DNA of 64,000 bases from JANNBN01 sp963763885. Its GTDB lineage: Bacteria > Actinomycetota > Acidimicrobiia > Acidimicrobiales > JANYDT01. Numbering within the stretch: position 1 is the first letter of the stretch; each line of letters starts with the position of its first letter. The notes beneath the pieces were generated by a model, which worked only from the letters and a program-made list of their open reading frames with translations, was not told the DNA's origin and did not search any database. This document shows positions 8,135 to 16,087 of this stretch, piece by piece. Location: the NCBI GenBank assembly GCA_963763885.1, contig CAVXQD010000007.1:2046001-2110000 (forward strand), given 5' to 3'. A program made the position numbers and the translations under genes.

Positions 8135-9034
8135 ATGCAACCCTCCAGTGCACCAACCATTTCCTTCCTCACGGACTACGGCCTGGCCGACGAGTTTGTG
8201 GGTGTTGTCAAAGGCGTCATCCGGCAACTTGCCCCCGACGCTGTCGTCATCGACGTCAGCCACGGGGTGACCGTGCACGACGTCCGAGCCGGGTCGCTCA
8301 CCCTCAGCCGAGCCGTGCAATACCTGCCAGACGGAGTGGTGCTTGCCATCGTCGACCCCGGGGTTGGGACCACCCGCCGGGCCATCGTGGTCGAGGTGAA
8401 CAACGACGACTGTCACCTGATGTTCGTCGGCCCCGACAATGGGTTGCTTGCTCCAGCGGTTGCCATGGCGGGCGGCGCAACGCGTGCGTTTGAACTTTCC
8501 AACACGGACCTGCATCTCGATGCGCCCGGCGCGACGTTTGCCGGCCGAGACATCTTCGCCCCGGTTGCTGCACGCCTGTCGGCGGGGATGCCCATCGAAG
8601 AATGCGGCGTGGCGTTGGACCCCAATTTGTTGCTACCTGGCGTCCTTCCGCTCAGCCGCGCCGAAGACGACATGTTGTTTGCCGAAGTCCTGTGGGTGGA
8701 CCACTTCGGGAACGCCCAGCTCAACGTGGACCCAGCCGAAGTGGCCCCGTTTGGCGACGTGGTCTCTGTCAGGTTTGGTGGGGTTGACGCGGCCCCCCGC
8801 AGCGGACGGGTCGCCAAGACTTACGGTGAGCTGCGGACTGGCGAAATTGGTCTCGTGATCGATTCATACGGGCTGCTTTCCATCTCGTTGGACAGGGCGA
8901 GCGCGGCTCGTGAACTCGGGTTGGCCGAGGCAATGTCCGTGGTCATCAGCCAGGCCGATGCTCCAAGTCCGGCTGCCCGACCGGCCCCGGTATCGGTGTC
9001 GCTACGCACGCGCCCCAACGCTGCGCAAGACTGA
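8135..9034 (+). CDS. S-adenosyl-L-methionine hydrolase (adenosine-forming), DUF62 family
   Basis: 299 residues. The N-terminal domain shows the family pattern (ISFLTDYGLADEFVGVVKG, DVSHGV, AIVDPGVGT, FVGPDNGLL, FAGRDIFAP), and the C-terminal barrel contains VDHFGNAQLNV and GLVIDSYGLLSISL. Family members hydrolyse SAM to adenosine and methionine with water as nucleophile; they are relatives of fluorinase and chlorinase. No fluorinase-specific feature is seen, so the hydrolase is the safer call. The start lies 15 bases after proC, suggesting co-transcription. Confidence 0.88.
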   Translation: MQPSSAPTISFLTDYGLADEFVGVVKGVIRQLAPDAVVIDVSHGVTVHDVRAGSLTLSRAVQYLPDGVVLAIVDPGVGTTRRAIVVEVNNDDCHLMFVGPDNGLLAPAVAMAGGATRAFELSNTDLHLDAPGATFAGRDIFAPVAARLSAGMPIEECGVALDPNLLLPGVLPLSRAEDDMLFAEVLWVDHFGNAQLNVDPAEVAPFGDVVSVRFGGVDAAPRSGRVAKTYGELRTGEIGLVIDSYGLLSISLDRASAARELGLAEAMSVVISQADAPSPAARPAPVSVSLRTRPNAAQD

Positions 9035-9040
9035 CCCACC

Positions 9041-9205
9041 ATGCGTCCGGCCACTACCGCTGCCCTCATTGCTCTGCTTGTTCTACTGATCGGTGCTGCG
9101 GTGCTGCAATTGGTCTTCAAGGTTGGCGGCGGAGAGCCGGGTTCTGGTGGCGCCGCCACGGTGCCTGTCGTCAGCACCACTACCAACCTCGGTTCGGCTG
9201 GCTAG
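9041..9205 (+). CDS. 54-residue single-pass membrane protein, function unknown
   Basis: A short frame beginning at ATG six bases after the DUF62 gene and ending six bases before the acyl-CoA synthetase gene. It codes for one hydrophobic segment (TTAALIALLVLLIGAAVLQL, residues 5-24) and a Gly/Ser/Thr-rich tail. The tight spacing on both sides is the main argument that it is real. I do not recognise a family. Confidence 0.55.
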   Translation: MRPATTAALIALLVLLIGAAVLQLVFKVGGGEPGSGGAATVPVVSTTTNLGSAG

Positions 9206-9211
9206 TTCCCG

Positions 9212-10759
9212 ATGAACCTCGCTTCGATCATTGACCCACATCCGGCGGACAGCGTTGCGCTTGTGAGCGCAGGCGAATCCACCACGTTCGGGGCGCTGCG
9301 CCAGCAGTGCGCGGCGGTGCGGGCCGGGCTTATTGCGACTGGCGTGCAACCAGGCGATCGTGTCGCGCTGCTGCTCAGCTCCACCTGGTACTTCCCGGTG
9401 GCCCACCTTGGTGCGCTGGGAGCCGGAGCCATCGTGGTGCCACTCAACCCGCAGAGTCCAGCCGTCGAGCTGCAGCGCCAGCTGAACGCGGTCCAGCCGC
9501 GGATTGTCGTCGTGGGCCCAAGCGCGGCACGTGCCTTCGACGGAATCGATCGGGGGCTGGCGGGAATCCAACACGTCTATTCCCAGGAGGGCGTCACGCT
9601 GGAGGCCGGGTCGTTGCCGTTCGAAGACCTCCTTGTCACCACGCCCGTTGACATGGTGGAACGCGCCGACTCCGACGTTGCGGTGTTGATGTTCACCAGC
9701 GGCACAGCTGGTGCTCCGCGTGCCGCCATGCTCACCCACGGCAACCTGCGGTCCAACCTGGAACAGATGCAAGGCAGGCCTACTTCTGGCGGCTCAGCTG
9801 ACTCTGACGGCGGCGCACGAATCGAATTCGGCGCGTCCATCGGTGCCAGCGACACGTTGCTATGTGTGCTTCCGTTGCACCACATCTACGGCCTCAACGC
9901 AACGCTGCACCTGGCGTTGTTCGCAGGCGCGCGTACGTTGTTGGTGCAGCGGTTCGATCCGGTGTCGTGCCTCGAGTCCATCAAGCGTCATGCGGTCACG
10001 GTGGTCGCCGGTGTGCCGCCGATGTTCGACGCATGGGAATCGCTTGCGTCCGATGTTGCGCCTGCGGATTCCTTCGCCACAGTTCGGATGATGGTCAGCG
10101 GGGCATCTCGATTGGACCCTGCCCTTGGTCGCCAATTTGCGAAGCGATTCGGCAACGTGATCGGCGAGGGATACGGTCTCACCGAGGCCTCACCAACGGT
10201 GACCGGCGCCCTGTTCCCAACGCCCCAAGCTGGAACCATTGGGTTGCCGTTGCCGGGGGTTTCTGTGCGTGTGGTCGACACGTCGGGCGACGATGTGGTG
10301 GTCGGAGACCCCGGTGAAATTTGGGTGAGCGGTCCCAACGTGTTTGGCGGTTACTGGAACGACCCTCAGGCAACCGCCGCGGCGGTTGACGCCAACGGTT
10401 GGCTGCACACTGGCGACATTGCGGTTGTCGACGCGCACGGAAACCTCACACTGGTGGACCGTGCAAAAGACCTCATCATCGTGTCCGGATTCAACGTCTA
10501 CCCGGCCGAAGTTGAGGAAGCCCTGGCGGCACACCCCGGCATTCTCGAAGCGGCTGTGGTCGGGGTTGCTCACCCGCACACCGGAGAGACCGTCACGGCG
10601 TTTGTGGTCCCAAAGCCCGACCGTATGTTGGACGAAGACGAAGTGATCGAGTTCTGCTCCACCCAACTTGCCCGCTACAAGTGCCCCACCAAAGTAACCG
10701 TGGTCGGCAGCTTGCCCCGCCAACCCAGCGGCAAACTGCTCAAACGAAACCTGATCTGA
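9212..10759 (+). CDS. AMP-dependent acyl-CoA synthetase (fatty-acid CoA ligase type)
   Basis: 515-residue ANL-superfamily enzyme. The phosphate loop (MFTSGTAGAPRAAMLTH), the adenine motif (GYGLTEASP), the hinge/ribose motif (LHTGDIAVVD, DRAKDLIIVSGFNVYPAEVE) and the C-terminal catalytic lysine region (RQPSGKLLKR) are all visible. It activates a carboxylic acid with ATP and loads CoA. The chain-length preference cannot be read from the sequence. It closes a four-gene run starting at proC. Confidence 0.9.
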   Translation: MNLASIIDPHPADSVALVSAGESTTFGALRQQCAAVRAGLIATGVQPGDRVALLLSSTWYFPVAHLGALGAGAIVVPLNPQSPAVELQRQLNAVQPRIVVVGPSAARAFDGIDRGLAGIQHVYSQEGVTLEAGSLPFEDLLVTTPVDMVERADSDVAVLMFTSGTAGAPRAAMLTHGNLRSNLEQMQGRPTSGGSADSDGGARIEFGASIGASDTLLCVLPLHHIYGLNATLHLALFAGARTLLVQRFDPVSCLESIKRHAVTVVAGVPPMFDAWESLASDVAPADSFATVRMMVSGASRLDPALGRQFAKRFGNVIGEGYGLTEASPTVTGALFPTPQAGTIGLPLPGVSVRVVDTSGDDVVVGDPGEIWVSGPNVFGGYWNDPQATAAAVDANGWLHTGDIAVVDAHGNLTLVDRAKDLIIVSGFNVYPAEVEEALAAHPGILEAAVVGVAHPHTGETVTAFVVPKPDRMLDEDEVIEFCSTQLARYKCPTKVTVVGSLPRQPSGKLLKRNLI

Positions 10760-10775
10760 GGTCTCGAGAGCTTCG

Positions 10776-11513
10776 TTACGACGAGGCGGTCTGGTGAGTC
10801 CCGGTCTTGTTTCGACTTGCGGCGTTGGGGGCGACGGTCGACACCATGAAGCCGACAAACAGCACCACCACGCCAGCGGTGAGGGTGATTGCGAACGCGG
10901 TCATTTCGCCGAAACGCTTGTTGAGCGATCCTGATGCTGACAACAGCACGGTTCCCAACGCGATGAGCGCCGTGCCAGCGACACGATTCCGCGAGATGGC
11001 CGCCCCGGTCCGGCGGCGAAGTGCCATAGACGCCAAGCTGTAAGCGGCCCCGCCAAAGACGACCAGCGCACCGCCAGCACTTGCGACCCCGGCCAACAGG
11101 CGCGGTGCCGTGCCGAACACTTCTTTGCCCTGTGGAAGCCGGTCGGCGGGTATTGCGGCGCGCAGCGGAGCCACAGCGAGAATTCCCGCACTAAAGAACG
11201 CGGCTGCAAGGACCGCAGGGCGAAGGTGGCGGACCCACCGACGAGCCGTGAGCAACTCAACTTGGCCGACTGCGAGTAGCGGGACGTTGACGATGGCCCC
11301 GAATAAATAGAACAACCGGAAGCTAGCGCCGCTCCATCCGGCCGCCGATCCCCAGGCCAATGCCATGGCGCCAACACAGAACGAGCCGAGTGCCAATGTC
11401 CAGGTGCGCTCGTAGGGTCGGCGCTTCACCAGCCACCGTTCGTGCGTCATGAACGCGAACATCAACGACACCAATGCTGCAGCGGCGGCAAGCGCGGTGG
11501 TCAGCATCGCCAA
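10776..11513 (-). CDS. Multi-pass membrane protein, function unknown
   Basis: 245 residues with about seven hydrophobic segments (for example LTTALAAAAALVSLMFAFM at the N-terminus and FAITLTAGVVVLFVGFMVS near the C-terminus) and short Arg-rich loops. It is transcribed away from rex, and the 57-base gap between the two starts contains a Rex-type operator, so it may be redox-regulated. No catalytic motif is recognised. Confidence 0.8.
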   Translation of the reverse strand: MAMLTTALAAAAALVSLMFAFMTHERWLVKRRPYERTWTLALGSFCVGAMALAWGSAAGWSGASFRLFYLFGAIVNVPLLAVGQVELLTARRWVRHLRPAVLAAAFFSAGILAVAPLRAAIPADRLPQGKEVFGTAPRLLAGVASAGGALVVFGGAAYSLASMALRRRTGAAISRNRVAGTALIALGTVLLSASGSLNKRFGEMTAFAITLTAGVVVLFVGFMVSTVAPNAASRNKTGTHQTASS

Positions 11514-11533
11514 ACGGTAACCGAATCACGACC

Positions 11534-11551
11534 TTGTGAACGCGTGCACAA
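11534..11551. promoter_or_regulatory. Rex operator (ROP box)
   Basis: TTGTGAACGCGTGCACAA differs by one base from the consensus TTGTGAA-N4-TTCACAA. It lies 20 bases before the rex start and 21 bases before the divergent membrane-protein start, so one bound Rex dimer could repress both. Autoregulation of rex-hem operons through such a site is established in Streptomyces. Confidence 0.8.
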
Positions 11552-11570
11552 TCGACCTAACGTGGCTACC

Positions 11571-12281
11571 GTGAGCCGCCCGAACAAACGCATCCCCGAC
11601 GCGACGGTGGCTCGTCTCCCGCTGTATCACCGAGCCCTGATGGAACTCCTCCGAGCCAAACGAAACAACGTCTCGTCAGTTGCGCTGGCAGAACTCACTG
11701 GCGTGAACGCCGCGAAGGTCCGCAAGGACCTCAGCTACCTCGGAACCTACGGAACACGGGGCGTGGGTTACGACGTCGAGAACCTGCTGCACCAGATCAG
11801 CCGCGAACTAGGCCTCACGCAGAATTGGCCGGTTGTGATTGTTGGCATCGGCAACTTGGGCCGAGCCCTTGCTGCCTACGGAGGGTTCAGCGCCCGCGGC
11901 TTCCGAATCGCAGCGTTGCTGGACGCAGACCCTGGCAAAGCTGGTGAAGAAGTGGGCGGCATCGCGGTTCGCCCCACTGCAGATCTCCCCAGCATCGTTG
12001 CGGAATTCGCATCGGTCATCGGGGTCATCGCAACGCCAGGCGCCGCTGCACAAGAGGTTGCCGACCAGATGGTGCTCAGCGGAATCACTTCGATTCTCAA
12101 CTTCTCGCCAGCCGTTCTCACAGTGCCGGACGACGTCACGGTCCGGCGGGTTGACCTTGCCGTGGAGCTGCAGATTCTGTCGTTCCACCAGCAACACCGC
12201 GGCGACGCTGTGCCGGACGTGGTCGGCGGAGAAGCGAGTGGCGGTGACTCCGTGATCGCTGCTGCGCATCGGTCCCGATGA
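11571..12281 (+). CDS. rex: Redox-sensing transcriptional repressor Rex
   Basis: 236 residues from GTG (MSRPNKRIPDATVARLPLYH); a GTG three codons upstream is also possible. The N-terminal winged helix (LTGVNAAKVRKDLSYLGTYG) and the C-terminal NAD(H)-binding Rossmann domain (VVIVGIGNLGRALAAYGGF) match Rex proteins. Rex binds DNA when NADH/NAD+ is low and leaves when NADH rises, linking respiration to gene expression. The gene is followed by hemA, hemC and hemD as in Streptomyces and preceded by its probable operator. Confidence 0.95.
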   Translation: MSRPNKRIPDATVARLPLYHRALMELLRAKRNNVSSVALAELTGVNAAKVRKDLSYLGTYGTRGVGYDVENLLHQISRELGLTQNWPVVIVGIGNLGRALAAYGGFSARGFRIAALLDADPGKAGEEVGGIAVRPTADLPSIVAEFASVIGVIATPGAAAQEVADQMVLSGITSILNFSPAVLTVPDDVTVRRVDLAVELQILSFHQQHRGDAVPDVVGGEASGGDSVIAAAHRSR

Positions 12282-12393
12282 TGAGCCATCGATTCGGTTG
12301 GTCATCTGCACCTGAAGCGGTAGCGTTAGATCCTGTGAGTGCCCGTCCGCCCCGCATTGGCCTGACAATCGGTCAGTCCGCCGGGCTTGTGAA

Positions 12394-13674
12394 ATGGCTG
12401 GCCGTGGCTTCATGACTACCGTCGTTGCCGTCAGTGTGAACCACCAGACCGTTCCACTCCACATGTTGGAGCGGATGACGGTGCCTGCGGCCACACTTCC
12501 AAAGGCCCTGCACGACCTGCATACGCGTGACCACCTCAGCGAAGTTGTGCTGCTCTCCACTTGCAACCGCACCGAGATCTACGCCGTTGCCGAAACGTTC
12601 CACGGTGCCCTTGGCGACATCAACCGGTACTTCTCGGCGCTGTCCGGCATCGACGTTCACCGGTTCATCGATCACCTCATCACCGCGTACGACGAAGGCG
12701 CTGCCGCCCACCTGTTTGGTGTCGCATCTGGCCTGCGGTCAGCGGTCGTTGGCGAGACTGAGATTCTGGGTCAGGTCCGAAACGCGTGGGATGCGGCCCG
12801 AGACGCCGGTACAACCGGACCTCGGTTGGATTCGTTGTTTCGTCACGCGCTCGAAACCGGCAAGCGTGCACGCACCGAGACTGCCATTTCACGAGGCACG
12901 GCGTCGGTGTCGCACGCTGCGGTGCAGTTGGCCCAGGCAAGCGTTGGCTCGTTGGTTGGTCGTTCGGTGCTTGTTCTCGGCGCTGGTGAAATCGGCGTGA
13001 GCATGGCAACGGCGTTGCACCACCACGGGGTGGGCGAGCTGCTGGTTGCCAACCGGTCACGTGCCAAGGCAAACGCAGTCGCCAATCGGCTCAACGCCGA
13101 AACGGTTGCGCTGCACGAACTGCCAAGCGCTCTCGAACGCGTCGACGTGCTCCTCACCGCCACGTCGGCCGAGTCCGTTGTGCTTGAAGCAGACGATGTT
13201 GTGGCCGTGATGGAAGCTCGCTCGGGTCGGCCGTTGGTCATCGTCGACACGGGCATGCCGCGTGACGTTGATCCCGCCGCTGGTTTGCTCCCTGGTGTGA
13301 CGCTGCTTGACCTGGACTCCATCCGAGCCTTCGCCGAAGCTGGGCTGGAGTCACGCCGTCAAGAGCTTGAGAAGGTCGCCGCAATTGTTGTCGACGAAGT
13401 CGACCGTTTCAGCGCAGACGAGACCGGCCGCCAGGTCGCTCCTGTCGTGTCGGCGCTGCGTGAGCGCTTCGAGTCACAACGAACCGAAGTGCTGGCCAAA
13501 TACGACGCCCGCCTTGCTGGTCTTTCGGAAGAACAGCGCGCTGCGGTGGAATCGCTCACCCGCCAGTTGGTTGCGAAGATTGCTCACGAACCAACCATCG
13601 TGCTGAAGGAGTCAGCGGGGACCAACAAGGGTCTCCGTCTTGCTGATTCCGCCCGCTCTCTGTTCGATCTATAA
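12394..13674 (+). CDS. hemA: Glutamyl-tRNA reductase
   Basis: 426 residues; an alternative start at ATG 12412 gives the usual N-terminus (MTTVVAVSVNHQTVPLHMLE). The catalytic Cys is in STCNRTEIYAV. The binding region SAVVGETEILGQVRNAW, the NADPH-binding GAGEIGVSMATAL and the C-terminal dimerisation helix region are present. It reduces glutamyl-tRNA to glutamate-1-semialdehyde, the first step of C5-pathway heme synthesis. It sits 112 bases after rex and just before hemC. Confidence 0.95.
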   Translation: MAGRGFMTTVVAVSVNHQTVPLHMLERMTVPAATLPKALHDLHTRDHLSEVVLLSTCNRTEIYAVAETFHGALGDINRYFSALSGIDVHRFIDHLITAYDEGAAAHLFGVASGLRSAVVGETEILGQVRNAWDAARDAGTTGPRLDSLFRHALETGKRARTETAISRGTASVSHAAVQLAQASVGSLVGRSVLVLGAGEIGVSMATALHHHGVGELLVANRSRAKANAVANRLNAETVALHELPSALERVDVLLTATSAESVVLEADDVVAVMEARSGRPLVIVDTGMPRDVDPAAGLLPGVTLLDLDSIRAFAEAGLESRRQELEKVAAIVVDEVDRFSADETGRQVAPVVSALRERFESQRTEVLAKYDARLAGLSEEQRAAVESLTRQLVAKIAHEPTIVLKESAGTNKGLRLADSARSLFDL

Positions 13675-13685
13675 GCGCGCAGATA

Positions 13686-14609
13686 ATGGCGGCTCTCCGC
13701 ATAGCGACGCGCTCTTCGCCGCTTGCGATGTGGCAATCCAACGACGTGGCAGACCGGTTGCGCACGGTTACCGGCGTTGATGTTGAACTGATCCAGATCG
13801 ACACCTTGGGCGACCGCACGCAAGCTCTTGGTGTGCCGCTGCACGAAATTGGCGGGCAGGGCATCTTCGCCAAAGAGGTGCAGGCTGCGGTTCTCGACGG
13901 GCGTGCAGACCTTGCAGTCCACTCCGCAAAGGATTTACCTGGCGAGGCAATGGCGGGTCTCGTGCTCGCTGCGGCACCTCGTCGAGACGATCCGCGTGAC
14001 GGGTTAGTCGGCACCCCGTTAGACCAACTTCCGTTGCATGCGACCGTTGCCACCGGCTCTATTCGTCGTCGCGCGCAGCTACTGGCTGTGCGACCAGACC
14101 TGCAGTTTGTTGAGGTGCGGGGCAACATGGCTAAGCGTGTTGCCAAAGCCGACGAACCTGGGGTCGATGCAGTTGTTGTTGGTTGCGCCGGCCTCGACCG
14201 AATTGGCCTCGGAGGCCACATCACCGACCGTCTGCTTCCGTCGATCATGCTGCCGCAGGTCGGCCAGGGGACTGTTGCTGTTGAGTGCCGAACCGATGAT
14301 CAGCGTACATATGACCTGCTTCGGATGATCAACAACGCGCTGGTGGAAGAGGATCTGCTTGTCGAGCGCTCGTATCTGCGCCGACTCGGTGCCGGGTGTT
14401 CTCTCCCGATTGGCGCAATTGTCCGCAGAGGTGCAGATCACGGCCCGATGCTCGAAGCGATGATCGCCGCCGCAGACGGAAGCGTGGTGCTTCGCACCAC
14501 ACGGCCGATCATGGCGGGCACAGACGCAGGGACGCAGTGCGCTGATTCGCTCCTGGCGAACGGGGGCCGCGCGTTGCTCGCCGATGTGCTGCCCGAGACC
14601 CCGTCGTGA
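13686..14609 (+). CDS. hemC: Porphobilinogen deaminase (hydroxymethylbilane synthase)
   Basis: 307 residues. It begins with the family pattern (LRIATRSSPLAMWQSNDVAD), carries the substrate-binding stretch (AVHSAKDLPGE, RRRAQLLAVRPDL, VEVRGNM) and the cofactor Cys in LGAGCSLPIGAI, which holds the dipyrromethane primer. It joins four porphobilinogens into hydroxymethylbilane. The start is 11 bases after hemA and the stop overlaps hemD by 4 bases. Confidence 0.95.
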   Translation: MAALRIATRSSPLAMWQSNDVADRLRTVTGVDVELIQIDTLGDRTQALGVPLHEIGGQGIFAKEVQAAVLDGRADLAVHSAKDLPGEAMAGLVLAAAPRRDDPRDGLVGTPLDQLPLHATVATGSIRRRAQLLAVRPDLQFVEVRGNMAKRVAKADEPGVDAVVVGCAGLDRIGLGGHITDRLLPSIMLPQVGQGTVAVECRTDDQRTYDLLRMINNALVEEDLLVERSYLRRLGAGCSLPIGAIVRRGADHGPMLEAMIAAADGSVVLRTTRPIMAGTDAGTQCADSLLANGGRALLADVLPETPS

Positions 14610-15316
14610 CCGGGGCACGCGTCCTGGTAGTCCGTGCGGCTCATCAATCCGACCGTCTGTCTGCTCGGCTTGCGGCCGTAGGGTTTCAACCCGTCGTGGT
14701 ACCCGTCATTGCGATGCAGCAGCCCGACGACGACGGGGCGGCCCTTCGTGCCGCGCTGCAACGAGGTCAATCGTTTGACTGGATCGTCTTCACGTCCTCC
14801 AATGCGGTCGCTGCGGTGGAGACCATTCCGCTCGGGCCGAAACTTGCAGCGGTCGGTCCAGGCACTGCGCAGGCAATCACCGAGCGGGGCCGGGTAGTCG
14901 ATTTGGTGCCGGAGATCAGTACTGCTGAAGGGCTGGTGCAGGCAATGGGTCGGCTGACTCCGGGGACCGCCCTTCTTCCGCTTGCTGCGGGGGCGCGGTC
15001 CACGTTGCTTGATGGTTTGCGCGCAGCAGGTTGGCAGCCGACGGCGGTGGCCGCATACCGAACGGTGCCGTTGGTGCCAGATGCGGCGGCGCTTGAGGCT
15101 GCCCGTTCGTGTTCGGCGGTGTTGTTTACGTCTTCGTCGTCGGTGTTGTCGTGGCGTGCAGTGACATCGGTGGCAGATACGCCGTCCACGGTGGTGAGCA
15201 TTGGGCCGCAGACGTCGGCCACCATTCGCTCCGTTGGGCTCCACGTGACCATCGAGGCAGAAACACACACGCTTGACGGGTTGGTTCAGGCGACTCGTTC
15301 GGCGTTGATGCCCTAA
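14606..15316 (+). CDS. hemD: Uroporphyrinogen-III synthase
   Basis: 236 residues, started at GTG overlapping the hemC stop (GTGA). HemD is weakly conserved, but the two-lobed layout is visible with TSSNAV (lobe 1) and FTSSSSVLSW and IGPQTSATIRSVGL (lobe 2). It closes hydroxymethylbilane with inversion of ring D. Position directly after hemC makes the assignment secure. The following gene is not hemB, unlike many actinobacterial heme operons. Confidence 0.9.
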   Translation: MTGARVLVVRAAHQSDRLSARLAAVGFQPVVVPVIAMQQPDDDGAALRAALQRGQSFDWIVFTSSNAVAAVETIPLGPKLAAVGPGTAQAITERGRVVDLVPEISTAEGLVQAMGRLTPGTALLPLAAGARSTLLDGLRAAGWQPTAVAAYRTVPLVPDAAALEAARSCSAVLFTSSSSVLSWRAVTSVADTPSTVVSIGPQTSATIRSVGLHVTIEAETHTLDGLVQATRSALMP

Positions 15317-15327
15317 GGTTTTGAACC

Positions 15328-15963
15328 TTGCGGATCAAGGTCGAATTCACGGTTGAACCCTTCGTTGAGGGTGGCCCAGGCCCCCACGTACGGGCGGCAC
15401 TGGATCAGGTGCGCGCCCGCGGGCTCAGCGTCGAGGTGGGTCCGTTTGCCAACACCATCGACGGTGAACACCACTTGGTACTGAAGTCGGTGGAGCCCCT
15501 GGTTACCGCCGCACTGGCCAACGGCGCAACGGCCATCAGCCTTGCTGTCTCCCGCGCCCGGGACACCAGTTCGCGTGACGCGGCGTTTCTCGATGCACTG
15601 GTCCCGCTTCTGGCCGCTACCGGCTCCACGTATGTGGAACCCGACGAGATGCGCTCCACCGACGCCCCCATCCATTGGCAGGGTGAACTCATCGGTGGGA
15701 TACGCCTGCCAGCCAGCGATGGTCGTGTGGACCGTGCAGCGTCCAACGCGAAGCATGGGCTGACGGACCTCATCATCTCCGTGGAAAACGAGTTGGGCGG
15801 CGAACTCCACACGCTCAGCCGCACCAAGAAGCAGATAGCGGCACGGCTCCTTGAAGAACGCGGGGCCTTCCGTTTCCGTGGCGCAGTGGAAGACATTGCC
15901 GACGCCATGGGCGTCAGCCGCGTCACCGTGTACAACTACCTCAACACCGTCCGCCGCGGCTGA
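15328..15963 (+). CDS. Putative regulator: thiamine-binding (MTH1187/YkoF)-like domain fused to YheO-type HTH
   Basis: 211 residues from TTG; an in-frame stop two codons upstream excludes a longer protein. Residues ~1-85 look like the MTH1187/YkoF ferredoxin-like fold (VEFTVEPFVEGGPGPHVRAA, VEVGPFANTIDGEHHLVL). Residues ~155-210 match the YheO/HTH_22 DNA-binding domain (LLEERGAFRFRGAVEDIADA, MGVSRVTVYNYLN). The middle (IHWQGELIGGIRLP) is unassigned. YkoF-like domains bind thiamine or related small molecules, so a ligand-controlled regulator is inferred. It lies 11 bases after hemD and may act on, or travel with, the heme genes. Confidence 0.65.
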   Translation: MRIKVEFTVEPFVEGGPGPHVRAALDQVRARGLSVEVGPFANTIDGEHHLVLKSVEPLVTAALANGATAISLAVSRARDTSSRDAAFLDALVPLLAATGSTYVEPDEMRSTDAPIHWQGELIGGIRLPASDGRVDRAASNAKHGLTDLIISVENELGGELHTLSRTKKQIAARLLEERGAFRFRGAVEDIADAMGVSRVTVYNYLNTVRRG

Positions 15964-16087
15964 CACGGTTGACGAGACGAAACTAATGCTTGAGTGTTCA
16001 ATGACACGATGAAACTCAAGCTGGCTAGTACGGTCCTCCGTCCCTGGCCGAAGCGGGTTTCGGCTGCGGGTTGAAAGGCTCGTTTCT

